DNA of 7,504 nucleotides from Campylobacterota bacterium (GTDB lineage: Bacteria; Campylobacterota; Campylobacteria; Campylobacterales; Sulfurovaceae), in the NCBI GenBank assembly GCA_011330645.1, contig DRQB01000183.1:1-7504 (forward strand), written 5' to 3'. Made by a program: the position numbers and the translations under genes. Positions 1-6,137 of the stretch are shown piece after piece. The notes under the pieces were generated by a model. That model saw only the letters and a program-made list of their open reading frames with translations, had not been told where the DNA came from and searched no databases. Position 1 is the first letter of the stretch, and each line of letters begins with the position of its first letter.

Positions 1-919
1 ATCGACCTATCATTGCGGCATTGTCAGAACAATACTCAAGGGGAGCTACATGCAGTGTTTTCCCAAATTCCTGGCAGAGTTTTTCATAGGCATTTCGTAT
101 ATAATTATTGGCAGATGCCCCACCGACAATAGCAAAGTCTTTGATGTGCTCTTTGGCAAAGATTTTTTTGCTTTTTTGGAGTAGGTGTAATTTGACTGCT
201 TTTTGAAAACTGGCACTGAGATCTGCTCTGTCTTTTTCACTCATGTTTTCTTTACCACCACACGCTTCCACTTTAAGTCTTACGGCATTTTTAAGCCCAG
301 AGAGTGAAAAGGCAATGAGAGGTGAGTTGCGCAGTGGTATAGGCAAATCAAAACGGTCTTCATCACCTTTTAGAGCAAGTGCTTCTATGAGTGGCCCTCC
401 AGGGTAGCCCAGACCCATCATCTTGGCACATTTGTCAAAGCTTTCACCTACGGAATCATCCATAGAAGTAGCAAGTATCTCCATATGTTCAAAGCTTTCG
501 ACGCGTATCACCTGTGTATGCCCTCCAGAGATGAGAAGTACCAGTAGGGGTAGGGTAGACTCTTTTTCGATGAATAAAGAGTAGATATGACCTTTTAAAT
601 GGTGCACCGGGATGAGCGGAATATCTTGTAACACAGCCAAGGTCTTAGCCATAGCGATACCCTCTAAAAGCGTCACCCCAAGTCCAGGCTGATTGGTAAC
701 GGCTACGGCTTTGAGTTTGTCAAAGTAAGGTTTTGTCTCTTTAAGTATCTCCGGTAGTGCTACTGCATGTAGACGTGAAGCGAGTTCAGGAACGACGCCA
801 CCATAATAGGAGTGCTGCTCTTCTTGAGAGATTTTTTTGTGGTAGAGGATTTTTTTAGTTTCTATTTCTGTGATAGCGATGGAGCTGTCATCACAGCTGG
901 ATTCTATGCTGAGTATCAT
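1..919 (-). CDS. tsaD: tRNA N6-threonylcarbamoyladenosine transferase TsaD (Gcp/Kae1), 3' end cut off by window edge
   Basis: TsaD transfers the threonylcarbamoyl group from threonylcarbamoyl-AMP to A37 of ANN-decoding tRNAs in the cytoplasm, working with TsaB and TsaE. The frame is open from the ATG at 917-919 to the window edge (306 codons). The family is usually about 335-340 residues, so roughly 30 C-terminal residues lie outside. Visible signatures are IESSCDDSS at residues 5-13, GGVVPELASRLHA near 40-52, the metal-binding HHLKGH (His107 and His111), ISGGHTQ near 130-136, DDSVGESFDKCAKMMGLGYPGG near 154-175 (the phosphate/metal loop region), FSLSGLKNAV near 204-213, VGGASAN near 265-271 and CSDNAAM near 297-303, where Asp299 should be the third metal ligand. 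It is the last visible gene of the cdsA operon, and its start overlaps the hydrolase stop as ATGA (916-919), which suggests translational coupling. The upstream Shine-Dalgarno match is weak, fitting coupling. No frameshift was seen. Confidence 0.95.
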   Translation of the reverse strand, partial: MILSIESSCDDSSIAITEIETKKILYHKKISQEEQHSYYGGVVPELASRLHAVALPEILKETKPYFDKLKAVAVTNQPGLGVTLLEGIAMAKTLAVLQDIPLIPVHHLKGHIYSLFIEKESTLPLLVLLISGGHTQVIRVESFEHMEILATSMDDSVGESFDKCAKMMGLGYPGGPLIEALALKGDEDRFDLPIPLRNSPLIAFSLSGLKNAVRLKVEACGGKENMSEKDRADLSASFQKAVKLHLLQKSKKIFAKEHIKDFAIVGGASANNYIRNAYEKLCQEFGKTLHVAPLEYCSDNAAMIGR

Positions 920-1476
920 TTGGTTTCACTTTTAGGTTTTTGCAGTACAAGATTTTCTATCCATTCCCATTTTCCATATCCTGAATCGGCATTGATATGC
1001 CCTGCATTTGCTATGGTAGTAAAGGTGGCATTATAGTGTGAGGCTATCTCTTTTGCCTCTTCTAGTTTTACCCATGGATCATTGTCTGAGACTATCATTT
1101 GTACCTCTTTTGCATAGATATTTTTGGGTAAAGGGCAAGGGAAAAAGGTTTTTATGGTTTTCTCTTGTGTTGTAAGGCTTGGTAGCGAAACCATAAAAAG
1201 TCTTTTGATCTCACACATATCACTTTCTTGGCAAAGCCAAAACCAAAGGTTGTTTGCCAGTGAATGGCAGACTACAGTATCTGGTTTAAAGTCACCCAGT
1301 ATTTGTTTTACCTGTTTCATCCATCTGTTTTTTGAGGGGTAGTGACAGTTATCAAGCAGAGGAAAAGAGACTGTACCATAGTTTTTGGCTATCTCACTTG
1401 CAAGTTCGGCTTGCCAATGTGGTGCATCTGAACCGCCCCAACCATGCAAGATAAGTACTTTATCTTGTACTTGCAT
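916..1476 (-). CDS. RBBP9/YdeN-type alpha/beta serine hydrolase
   Basis: This 186-residue protein is a small single-domain alpha/beta hydrolase of the RBBP9/YdeN type, which is usually about 180-190 residues. The N-terminus has the family hallmark LHGWGGSDAPHWQ (residues 10-22), forming the oxyanion region. The likely catalytic triad is Ser72 in CHSLAN, Asp133 in SDNDPWV and His160 in NAGHIN. The nucleophile elbow is unusual because both glycines of the usual G-x-S-x-G are replaced (Cys70 and Ala74). No signal peptide is seen, so it is expected in the cytoplasm. The substrate is unknown; family members are often called esterases or peptidases without a firm physiological role. The start at 1474-1476 lies inside the end of dxr (17-bp overlap) and has an AAGAGG ribosome-binding site about 9 bases upstream. 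The end overlaps the tsaD start by 4 bp. It is therefore co-translated with isoprenoid and tRNA-modification genes, but a functional link is only inferred. Confidence 0.88.
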   Translation of the reverse strand: MQVQDKVLILHGWGGSDAPHWQAELASEIAKNYGTVSFPLLDNCHYPSKNRWMKQVKQILGDFKPDTVVCHSLANNLWFWLCQESDMCEIKRLFMVSLPSLTTQEKTIKTFFPCPLPKNIYAKEVQMIVSDNDPWVKLEEAKEIASHYNATFTTIANAGHINADSGYGKWEWIENLVLQKPKSETK

Positions 1477-2539
1477 AGGCTCTTACCTCTTTGTCTATAT
1501 GGATAATGTCTTCAATAGTATTTGTTTGAATATGTTTAAATGTCTCATACGCATCCAAGATAATATCACTCATCCCAAAAAAGCTGCACTGCTCTTTTTG
1601 AAATTTTTCTATGGCTATCTCGTTGGCAGCATTGACCACGACACCCAAATGAGGGTTTTGTAAAATATGCTCTTTAATGTGCCAAATTGGGTAACGTCGG
1701 GCTTCTATAGGTAAAAACTCCAAGCTGCCAATACTCAGTAAATCTGTAGGAGGGAGTATCTCCTCAGTCACTTCTCCCTGCAATGCAAAAGCGATAGGCA
1801 GTTTCATGTCTACGCCTGCAAAATGAGCAGTAGTGGAGCCATCTTTAAACTCTGCTAAGGCATGGATGATAGACTTTTTTTCGATAACTGCATCAATGTT
1901 AGAAGTGTTAAACAGCCATTTGGCTTCAAGAAGTTCAAAGAGTTTGTTTGTCATGGTGGCTGAATCTATAGTGATTTTGTTCCCCATGGACCAGTTAGGG
2001 TGTTTTAGTGCATCTGAGAAAGTAGCATCTTTCATCTTGTCCAGTTCCCAGTCTCTAAATGCACCACCACTGGCTGTAATGTAAAGCTTTGAGACAGGAC
2101 GCTCATTGATGAGGTACCAAAGCCCAAAATGCTCAGAGTCAATGACATTAATGAGTGACATGTCTATAAACGCACCAGCAACTACAAGAGACTCTTTATT
2201 TGCAAGTGCCACACGTTTACCTAAACTTGTGGCTTTGAGTGTTGGGGCTAAACCTGTGTATCCTACCAAAGCATTGACAATCATAGGACTTTTAGACTCC
2301 TCTATGAGAGTTAAGATAGCATTATTCCCACAACGTACATCAGGGTGGTTTACTTTATGTCTGTCTGACTCATGGGCGATGACAACAGTTTTGGGGTGAT
2401 GTTCCTGTATCTGTTTGTTGAGTAGCTTTATATTGCTACCCGCGACCATTGCCTCGATTTGTATGTTGTAACGTTTGGCAATAATGAGGGTATTTACTCC
2501 AATGGAGCCAGTGGAGCCTAAAAGGACGATGCTAGACAT
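1460..2539 (-). CDS. dxr: 1-deoxy-D-xylulose 5-phosphate reductoisomerase
   Basis: Dxr converts 1-deoxy-D-xylulose 5-phosphate to 2-C-methyl-D-erythritol 4-phosphate using NADPH and a divalent metal. This is the committed step of the MEP isoprenoid pathway, and the enzyme is the fosmidomycin target. At 359 residues it sits at the short end of the family. The NADPH-binding loop GSTGSIGVNTL is at residues 8-18 and ALANKESLVVAG at 111-122. The metal ligands are Asp134 and Glu136 in DSEHFGLW and Glu202 in the NKLFELLEA stretch. Substrate contacts are Ser135, Ser157 in TASGGAFR, His180 in HPNWSMG, Ser193, Asn198 and Lys199. The C-terminal VVNAANEIAIEKF (301-313) is also typical. Many bacteria have SEHSA where this protein has SEHFG; I take this as a lineage variant. 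The gene starts 3 bp after the cdsA stop and overlaps the hydrolase gene downstream. It is transcribed with cdsA. Confidence 0.97.
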   Translation of the reverse strand: MSSIVLLGSTGSIGVNTLIIAKRYNIQIEAMVAGSNIKLLNKQIQEHHPKTVVIAHESDRHKVNHPDVRCGNNAILTLIEESKSPMIVNALVGYTGLAPTLKATSLGKRVALANKESLVVAGAFIDMSLINVIDSEHFGLWYLINERPVSKLYITASGGAFRDWELDKMKDATFSDALKHPNWSMGNKITIDSATMTNKLFELLEAKWLFNTSNIDAVIEKKSIIHALAEFKDGSTTAHFAGVDMKLPIAFALQGEVTEEILPPTDLLSIGSLEFLPIEARRYPIWHIKEHILQNPHLGVVVNAANEIAIEKFQKEQCSFFGMSDIILDAYETFKHIQTNTIEDIIHIDKEVRAYASTR

Positions 2540-2542
2540 GAA

Positions 2543-3304
2543 TTATAAAAATGCACGCAAAGCAATAACCATCATAGGTGCAGCAAAGAGGTAGCCATCT
2601 ATTCTGTCAAGTATGCCTCCATGCCCAGGCAAGATGTCTCCAGAGTCTTTGACCCCTGCTTCACGCTTGAGGTAGGACTCAAAGAGGTCACCAAATACAG
2701 AGGACACCGCAGTCACCAATGTAACGACAATAGCTATCCACAGTGGTGCGATTTCAAGACCGATGTAGCTACCAAAAATAGTAGCAATGATGATACCCCC
2801 AAAGACACCTTCAATTGTCTTGTTTGGGCTTGTGTCTGAAAACTTGGTTTTTCCTATGGCTTTGCCTGTGAAGTAAGCCCCTGTATCTGCAAGTGCCACA
2901 GTGACAAGAAGCCATAACATGGAGCGTACCCCAAAGTCTTGGTAGAGTATGAGGAAAAAGAGTATGCCTGAGACTGGGTAGAGAAAAGGCAAGATGAGTC
3001 TTTTGTCAAAGTTGTGAAGGTAGGCGATGGCAGCCCCAAAGATGATAGCAACAAGAAAAAAGAGATCATCTGGGTTGGGGTAGACATAGGCAAAAACCCA
3101 AAGAAGTATAGCCCAAAAATAAGCAGAGGCAGAGCTTAGTTTAAAAAGTTTCATTGCTTCATAAAAGGCGAACATATAGATGGTACCCAAAAATGCCCAC
3201 ATAATAAAAAAGTTGTCTATCCATCCAATAAGACCGACAAGCCCTAGTAGTGCTATGCCAGTCATCACACGTTGTTGTAAAGAGCTTAAGTTTTTTAGCA
3301 TCAT
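2543..3304 (-). CDS. cdsA: phosphatidate cytidylyltransferase (CDP-diacylglycerol synthase)
   Basis: CdsA makes CDP-diacylglycerol from CTP and phosphatidic acid in the inner membrane, the precursor of all phospholipids. The 253-residue protein is strongly hydrophobic, with roughly eight membrane segments between residues 16 and 252. The C-terminal signature runs from about Ser210 to Asp236 and contains LKREAGVKDSGD followed by LPGHGGILDRID, matching the family pattern S-x-x-KR-x4-KD-x6-P-x-HGG-x-x-DR-x-D. Upstream are DTGAYFTGKAIGK (140-152) and SPNKTIEG (159-166), also conserved in CdsA. Two ATG codons are adjacent (3302-3304 and 3299-3301). AGGA lies 4 bases before the first and 7 before the second, so either start is possible and they differ by one residue. 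It is the first gene of the operon with dxr 3 bp downstream, and an extended -10 promoter lies just upstream. Confidence 0.96.
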   Translation of the reverse strand: MMLKNLSSLQQRVMTGIALLGLVGLIGWIDNFFIMWAFLGTIYMFAFYEAMKLFKLSSASAYFWAILLWVFAYVYPNPDDLFFLVAIIFGAAIAYLHNFDKRLILPFLYPVSGILFFLILYQDFGVRSMLWLLVTVALADTGAYFTGKAIGKTKFSDTSPNKTIEGVFGGIIIATIFGSYIGLEIAPLWIAIVVTLVTAVSSVFGDLFESYLKREAGVKDSGDILPGHGGILDRIDGYLFAAPMMVIALRAFL

Positions 3305-3330
3305 TATTTCCTGATTTTGTATAGGTAGAG

Positions 3331-3339
3331 ATTATAGCA
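3331..3339 (-). promoter_or_regulatory. extended -10 promoter of the cdsA-dxr-hydrolase-tsaD operon
   Basis: On the minus strand this reads TGCTATAAT, a perfect extended -10 box. It sits in the 44-bp gap between the rqcH stop and the cdsA start, with transcription expected to begin near 3324, about 20 bases before the ATG. No good -35 hexamer is seen 16-18 bases upstream, which is common for sigma70 promoters in this phylum. The match is seen directly; activity is inferred. Confidence 0.6.
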
Positions 3340-3348
3340 TGACTTGGG

Positions 3349-4692
3349 TTAAACCCTTATCTCTACCCCCTCTTTAAGTATGGCAAGTGTTTGGTATTTG
3401 TCATACTCAACGCTTGAGCCTTCTTGGATTTTGACAAACTTCCGTTTGGTGTAATCTACCAGATAATTGCCAGGATGCGTGGTAGAAAAATCTACACAGA
3501 GTTTGGCTGCTGCGTGTAAGACCGATTCGGGTAAGTTTTGTTTGTCTGTACGAATGATGACATGGGAGCCTGGTATCTCTCGGGTATGCATCCAAATGTC
3601 ATTGCTTTTTGCCAGGGAGAGCAGTTTTTGGTTTTCGTTAGCGTTGCGTCCCACCATCACTTTATAGTCTTCTATCCAAAAAAGCTCACCCTCTCTTAGT
3701 TTCTCTTTTTTGCGCAGTGATTTGGCGCGTTTTGGTACAAGCAATTCCAGCTCATAAGGTGCATTTGCTTGTTCTAAAGCATAATATATGTTTTCATAAA
3801 AAGCCATTTTAGAACTCAAGTTTTCTTGTTCTATATGTACATTTTTTGCCTTGGCTTTTGCACGTTTGGAGAGATTGAAATAATGGTCAGACATACGGTT
3901 TACCTTGACATCTTTAGGTAAATTGATGGTGACTTCTTCCCCTTCAAAATTATAAGTTTTTAATTTTGTATCATAAGGTTTTATCTGATATAAATTTGCC
4001 AAAATGAGATTACCAAGGTTTTTAAATTCTTCAGCTTGCGCTTCAAGTTTTTCTTTGTTTGGAAGTTTGTTTAGCAGTTGTTCGAATTTTTTAATTTTTT
4101 TAGCGACGGTAGAACATTTTTGTTTTTTCATGTCTAGAAGTTTTTTACTTTGTATTTGTGCAAATTTTTCTTCCAAATAGACATCAACATTTTCTATCTC
4201 TTTGTGTGTTTCATTACGTTCAAAAGGAGGAATAGCAAGTAACTCCATCCCCGGGCGTATCACACGAAAAGAGCTGTCTGCATCGATGTGTCTCAGCGCT
4301 TCAATAATCACTTCATTTTCATCAATGAGTATCGCATTGGTATTTTTCCCTGTAAATTCAAGTTGTAGATAAATGATTTTGTCTTTGTAGCTACTTTTGG
4401 GCGCAATGGTAAAACGTAACATTCTGTCATCATTTGGCACATCTACCCTCAAGAGTTTAGAGCCACTTAGTAGTGTATGCAGTAGCGTATCAAAAGGAGC
4501 ATTGTAGCCTTGGAGAGGTCTTTGGCTGGGTGCTTTGTAAATGAAGCTGTGTCCCCTTGTCATAGTGAAAAAATAGCTTTCTCTTTTGTCAAAAGTAATC
4601 TCAATCGTATTGTCTTCTATGCGTCTTGCACGGCTTATAAATGTGAAATCATTTAGACGTTTGGCAATGGCTTGGAGTTCGTAGAGTTTCAT
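3349..4692 (-). CDS. rqcH: compact NFACT-family protein (RqcH/FbpA-like ribosome quality control factor)
   Basis: RqcH/Rqc2 proteins bind 50S subunits that carry an obstructed nascent chain and recruit tRNA-Ala so that C-terminal alanine tails mark the chain for degradation. Older databases call the family fibronectin-binding protein A. At 447 residues this is shorter than Firmicute members (about 570). The start MKLYELQAIAKRLN, a GSKLLRVDVPNDDRMLRF stretch (77-94) with the DR motif at Asp89-Arg90, and EFTGKNTNAILID (112-124) mark the NFACT-N domain. A Lys/Glu-rich helical, probably coiled-coil middle follows (about 170-310). The NFACT-R RNA-binding domain is at about 335-425, with VGRNANENQKL (347-357), DIWMHTREIPGSHVII (365-380) and HPGNYLVDYTKRKFV (406-420). 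The shortening seems to fall in the helix-hairpin-helix/coiled-coil centre. No signal peptide is seen, against a surface adhesin role. AAGG lies 11 bases before the ATG, a rather long spacing. Only a short gap separates it from cdsA downstream, so some readthrough is possible. Confidence 0.9.
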   Translation of the reverse strand: MKLYELQAIAKRLNDFTFISRARRIEDNTIEITFDKRESYFFTMTRGHSFIYKAPSQRPLQGYNAPFDTLLHTLLSGSKLLRVDVPNDDRMLRFTIAPKSSYKDKIIYLQLEFTGKNTNAILIDENEVIIEALRHIDADSSFRVIRPGMELLAIPPFERNETHKEIENVDVYLEEKFAQIQSKKLLDMKKQKCSTVAKKIKKFEQLLNKLPNKEKLEAQAEEFKNLGNLILANLYQIKPYDTKLKTYNFEGEEVTINLPKDVKVNRMSDHYFNLSKRAKAKAKNVHIEQENLSSKMAFYENIYYALEQANAPYELELLVPKRAKSLRKKEKLREGELFWIEDYKVMVGRNANENQKLLSLAKSNDIWMHTREIPGSHVIIRTDKQNLPESVLHAAAKLCVDFSTTHPGNYLVDYTKRKFVKIQEGSSVEYDKYQTLAILKEGVEIRV

Positions 4693-4711
4693 AAATCATT
4701 GAGCCTTATAG

Positions 4712-4775
4712 CGTAGGGGTCAAGCCATGTATTGACCCTTGTTATAATGGGCAGACACATGGGTCTACCCCTACG
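4712..4775. repeat. REPIN/BIME-like element: two inverted GTAG-REP palindromes with a 10-bp spacer
   Basis: Two 27-bp units lie in inverted orientation: 4712-4738 on plus and 4775-4749 on minus, separated by the AT-rich spacer ttgttataat (4739-4748). Each unit begins CGTAGGGGT, has the loop core CCATGT and ends CCC. In each, the tetranucleotide GTAG (4713-4716 and its mirror 4774-4771) precedes an imperfect hairpin. The left stem is GGGTCAA (4717-4723) with TTGACCC (4732-4738). The right stem is GGGCAGAC (4749-4756) with GTCTACCC (4763-4770). A 5' GTAG followed by a palindrome, in inverted pairs, is the known architecture of REP elements mobilised by RAYT (TnpA_REP) transposases. The two outer halves also pair with each other, so a cruciform or three-way junction is possible. 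Multiplicity in the genome cannot be seen from here. Confidence 0.7.
4741..4746 (-). promoter_or_regulatory. possible -10 box for rqcH inside the REPIN spacer
   Basis: The minus strand reads TATAAC here, with a weak TAGACC -35 candidate about 16 bases upstream inside the right REP unit. Transcription would begin near 4733, about 40 bases before the rqcH ATG, and would place part of the left REP hairpin in the leader. An alternative -10 (TATAAG on minus, 4705-4710) lies closer to the gene but also lacks a good -35. This is speculative. Confidence 0.25.
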
Positions 4776-4813
4776 GGATTTGTTTATGAAATTTTAGCAT
4801 AATTTTATTTCGC

Positions 4814-4819
4814 TATAAT
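4814..4819 (+). promoter_or_regulatory. -10 box of the leuC promoter
   Basis: A perfect TATAAT in the context CGCTATAATTCGCG lies 36 bases before the leuC start. Transcription should begin near 4826. The upstream 35 bases are AT-rich with no clear TTGACA, typical of Campylobacterota housekeeping promoters. No leucine-rich leader peptide or attenuator is visible in the remaining ~30-base leader. Confidence 0.6.
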
Positions 4820-4843
4820 TCGCGTAATTTAAAGACATATATT

Positions 4844-4848
4844 AAGGA
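4844..4848 (+). promoter_or_regulatory. leuC ribosome-binding site within a small hairpin
   Basis: AAGGA is 7 bases before the leuC ATG, a good Shine-Dalgarno match that decides the start. It lies inside a short inverted repeat, TAAGG (4843-4847) and CCTTA (4852-4856) with loop AATA, whose 3' arm touches the start codon. The stem has only 5 bp, so its effect is uncertain. Confidence 0.7.
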
Positions 4849-4855
4849 ATACCTT

Positions 4856-6136
4856 ATGGGACAAACAATAACAGAAAAGATTTTTTCAGAACACGCAGGG
4901 CGTGAAGTGAAAGCTGGAGAAATTGTACGTGTAGATATCGATATGATTATCGGTAATGATATTACCACGCCTATTTCTATTCGGGCATTTGAAGAGAGTG
5001 GTGCAGAAAGTTTGGCAAGACCAGACTCTTTTGCATTGGTGATGGATCACTACATTCCTGCAAAAGACATTGCTTCAGCGAACCAAGCAAAAATAAGTAG
5101 AGAATTTGCCTATAAGCATGACCTCAAATACTTTTTTGATGAAAAAGATATGGGTATCGAACATGCATTACTTCCAGAAAAAGGGCTTGTCTTGCCTGGC
5201 GATGTGATTATCGGTGCAGACTCTCATACGTGTACCCATGGTGCTTTAGGTGCATTTTCTACAGGTATGGGTTCAACCGATCTTGCCTTTGGAATGATTA
5301 CGGGTGGAAATTGGTTTAAAGTACCTGAGACGATTAAAGTAGAGCTTACAGGTAAACCGGGTAAACATATCTATGGGAAAGACATTATTTTAGAACTTAT
5401 CCGCCAAATAGGTGTGGATGGTGCGCTTTACAAAGCCATCGAATTTACAGGTGAAGCGGTGCAGTATTTAGGTATGGCAGACAGATTTTCTATCGCCAAT
5501 ATGGTCATCGAAGCAGGTGCTAAAAATGGTGTGTTTGCAGTAGACGATGTCACCAAAACATACCTCGATGAAAGAGCACAAATCAATGGTGGGCTTAGAG
5601 CAGAACCTAAAATCCATACTTCTGATGCAGATGCAGAGTATTGTCAAGTGATTAGCATAGACACGGCAGCACTTAGCCCTGTCATTGCTTACCCATTCTT
5701 GCCATCCAATGGTAAACCAGTGGAGCAAGCAGTAGAAGATGACTTGAAGATTGATCAAGTAATGATAGGTTCATGTACCAATGGACGTATCGAAGATTTA
5801 CGTATTGCCGCAAAGATTATGAAAGGTAACAGGGTAGCACGCCATACACGTATGATAGTGACCCCTGCGACACAGAAGATTTTAATGCAAGCACAACATG
5901 AAGGGCTTATGGATATCCTCATTGAAGCAGGAGCTGTAGTATCTAACCCTACATGTGGTGCCTGTCTTGGTGGATACATGGGTATCTTAGGTGATGGTGA
6001 ACGTTGTGTAGCCACAACCAACCGTAACTTTGTAGGACGTATGGGGGCTAGAACCTCTGAGATTTACCTAGCCAACTCAGCAGTGGCTGCAGCTTCTGCC
6101 ATAGCGGGTAAGATAGTAGACCCAAGAGACATCTAA
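4856..6136 (+). CDS. leuC: 3-isopropylmalate dehydratase large subunit
   Basis: LeuC with LeuD isomerises 2-isopropylmalate to 3-isopropylmalate in leucine synthesis and belongs to the aconitase superfamily. The 426-residue length fits the shorter archaeal/homoaconitase-like LeuC class (about 420) rather than the E. coli type (about 466). Visible motifs are GADSHTCTHGALGAF (120-134), IGSCTNGRIEDL (304-315) and NPTCGACLGGYMG (364-376). The [4Fe-4S] ligands should be Cys307, Cys367 and Cys370. The C-terminal NRNFVGRMG (389-397) and SEIYLANSAVAAASAIAGKI (401-420) are also typical. It starts after a clear ribosome-binding site and its own promoter, divergent from rqcH. leuD and leuB do not follow; a gene for an exported protein begins 1 bp after the stop. 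The small subunit must be encoded elsewhere. Because the archaeal-type subfamily overlaps with homoaconitase and 2,3-dimethylmalate dehydratase, substrate assignment rests on general expectation. Confidence 0.93.
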   Translation: MGQTITEKIFSEHAGREVKAGEIVRVDIDMIIGNDITTPISIRAFEESGAESLARPDSFALVMDHYIPAKDIASANQAKISREFAYKHDLKYFFDEKDMGIEHALLPEKGLVLPGDVIIGADSHTCTHGALGAFSTGMGSTDLAFGMITGGNWFKVPETIKVELTGKPGKHIYGKDIILELIRQIGVDGALYKAIEFTGEAVQYLGMADRFSIANMVIEAGAKNGVFAVDDVTKTYLDERAQINGGLRAEPKIHTSDADAEYCQVISIDTAALSPVIAYPFLPSNGKPVEQAVEDDLKIDQVMIGSCTNGRIEDLRIAAKIMKGNRVARHTRMIVTPATQKILMQAQHEGLMDILIEAGAVVSNPTCGACLGGYMGILGDGERCVATTNRNFVGRMGARTSEIYLANSAVAAASAIAGKIVDPRDI

Positions 6137-6137
6137 G

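Noticed and set aside
46..240. 64-residue open frame on the minus strand
   Set aside because: It lies in another frame inside the tsaD coding region, has no family motif and no ribosome-binding site.
812..1036. Open frame on plus strand across the tsaD start
   Set aside because: Antisense to two well-supported genes; Phe/Ser-rich low-information translation typical of a shadow frame.
2854..3093. 79-residue open frame on minus strand in the cdsA region
   Set aside because: Shifted frame within cdsA; Ser/Thr/Phe-rich shadow translation without motif or start signal.
3346..3356. GGGTTAAACCC inverted repeat at the rqcH stop as a terminator
   Set aside because: The loop is a single base and there is no U-tract on the rqcH strand; a five-pair stem with such a loop cannot fold well.
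3349..4692. Fibronectin-binding surface adhesin, the traditional name of the family
   Set aside because: There is no signal peptide or anchor, and the NFACT-N DR motif and NFACT-R domain indicate an intracellular ribosome/tRNA role.
4732..4748. TTGACC followed by TATAAT on the plus strand inside the REPIN, resembling a sigma70 promoter
   Set aside because: Only 5 bases separate the two hexamers; a functional spacer is 15-19. TTGACC is simply the 3' arm of the left REP stem.
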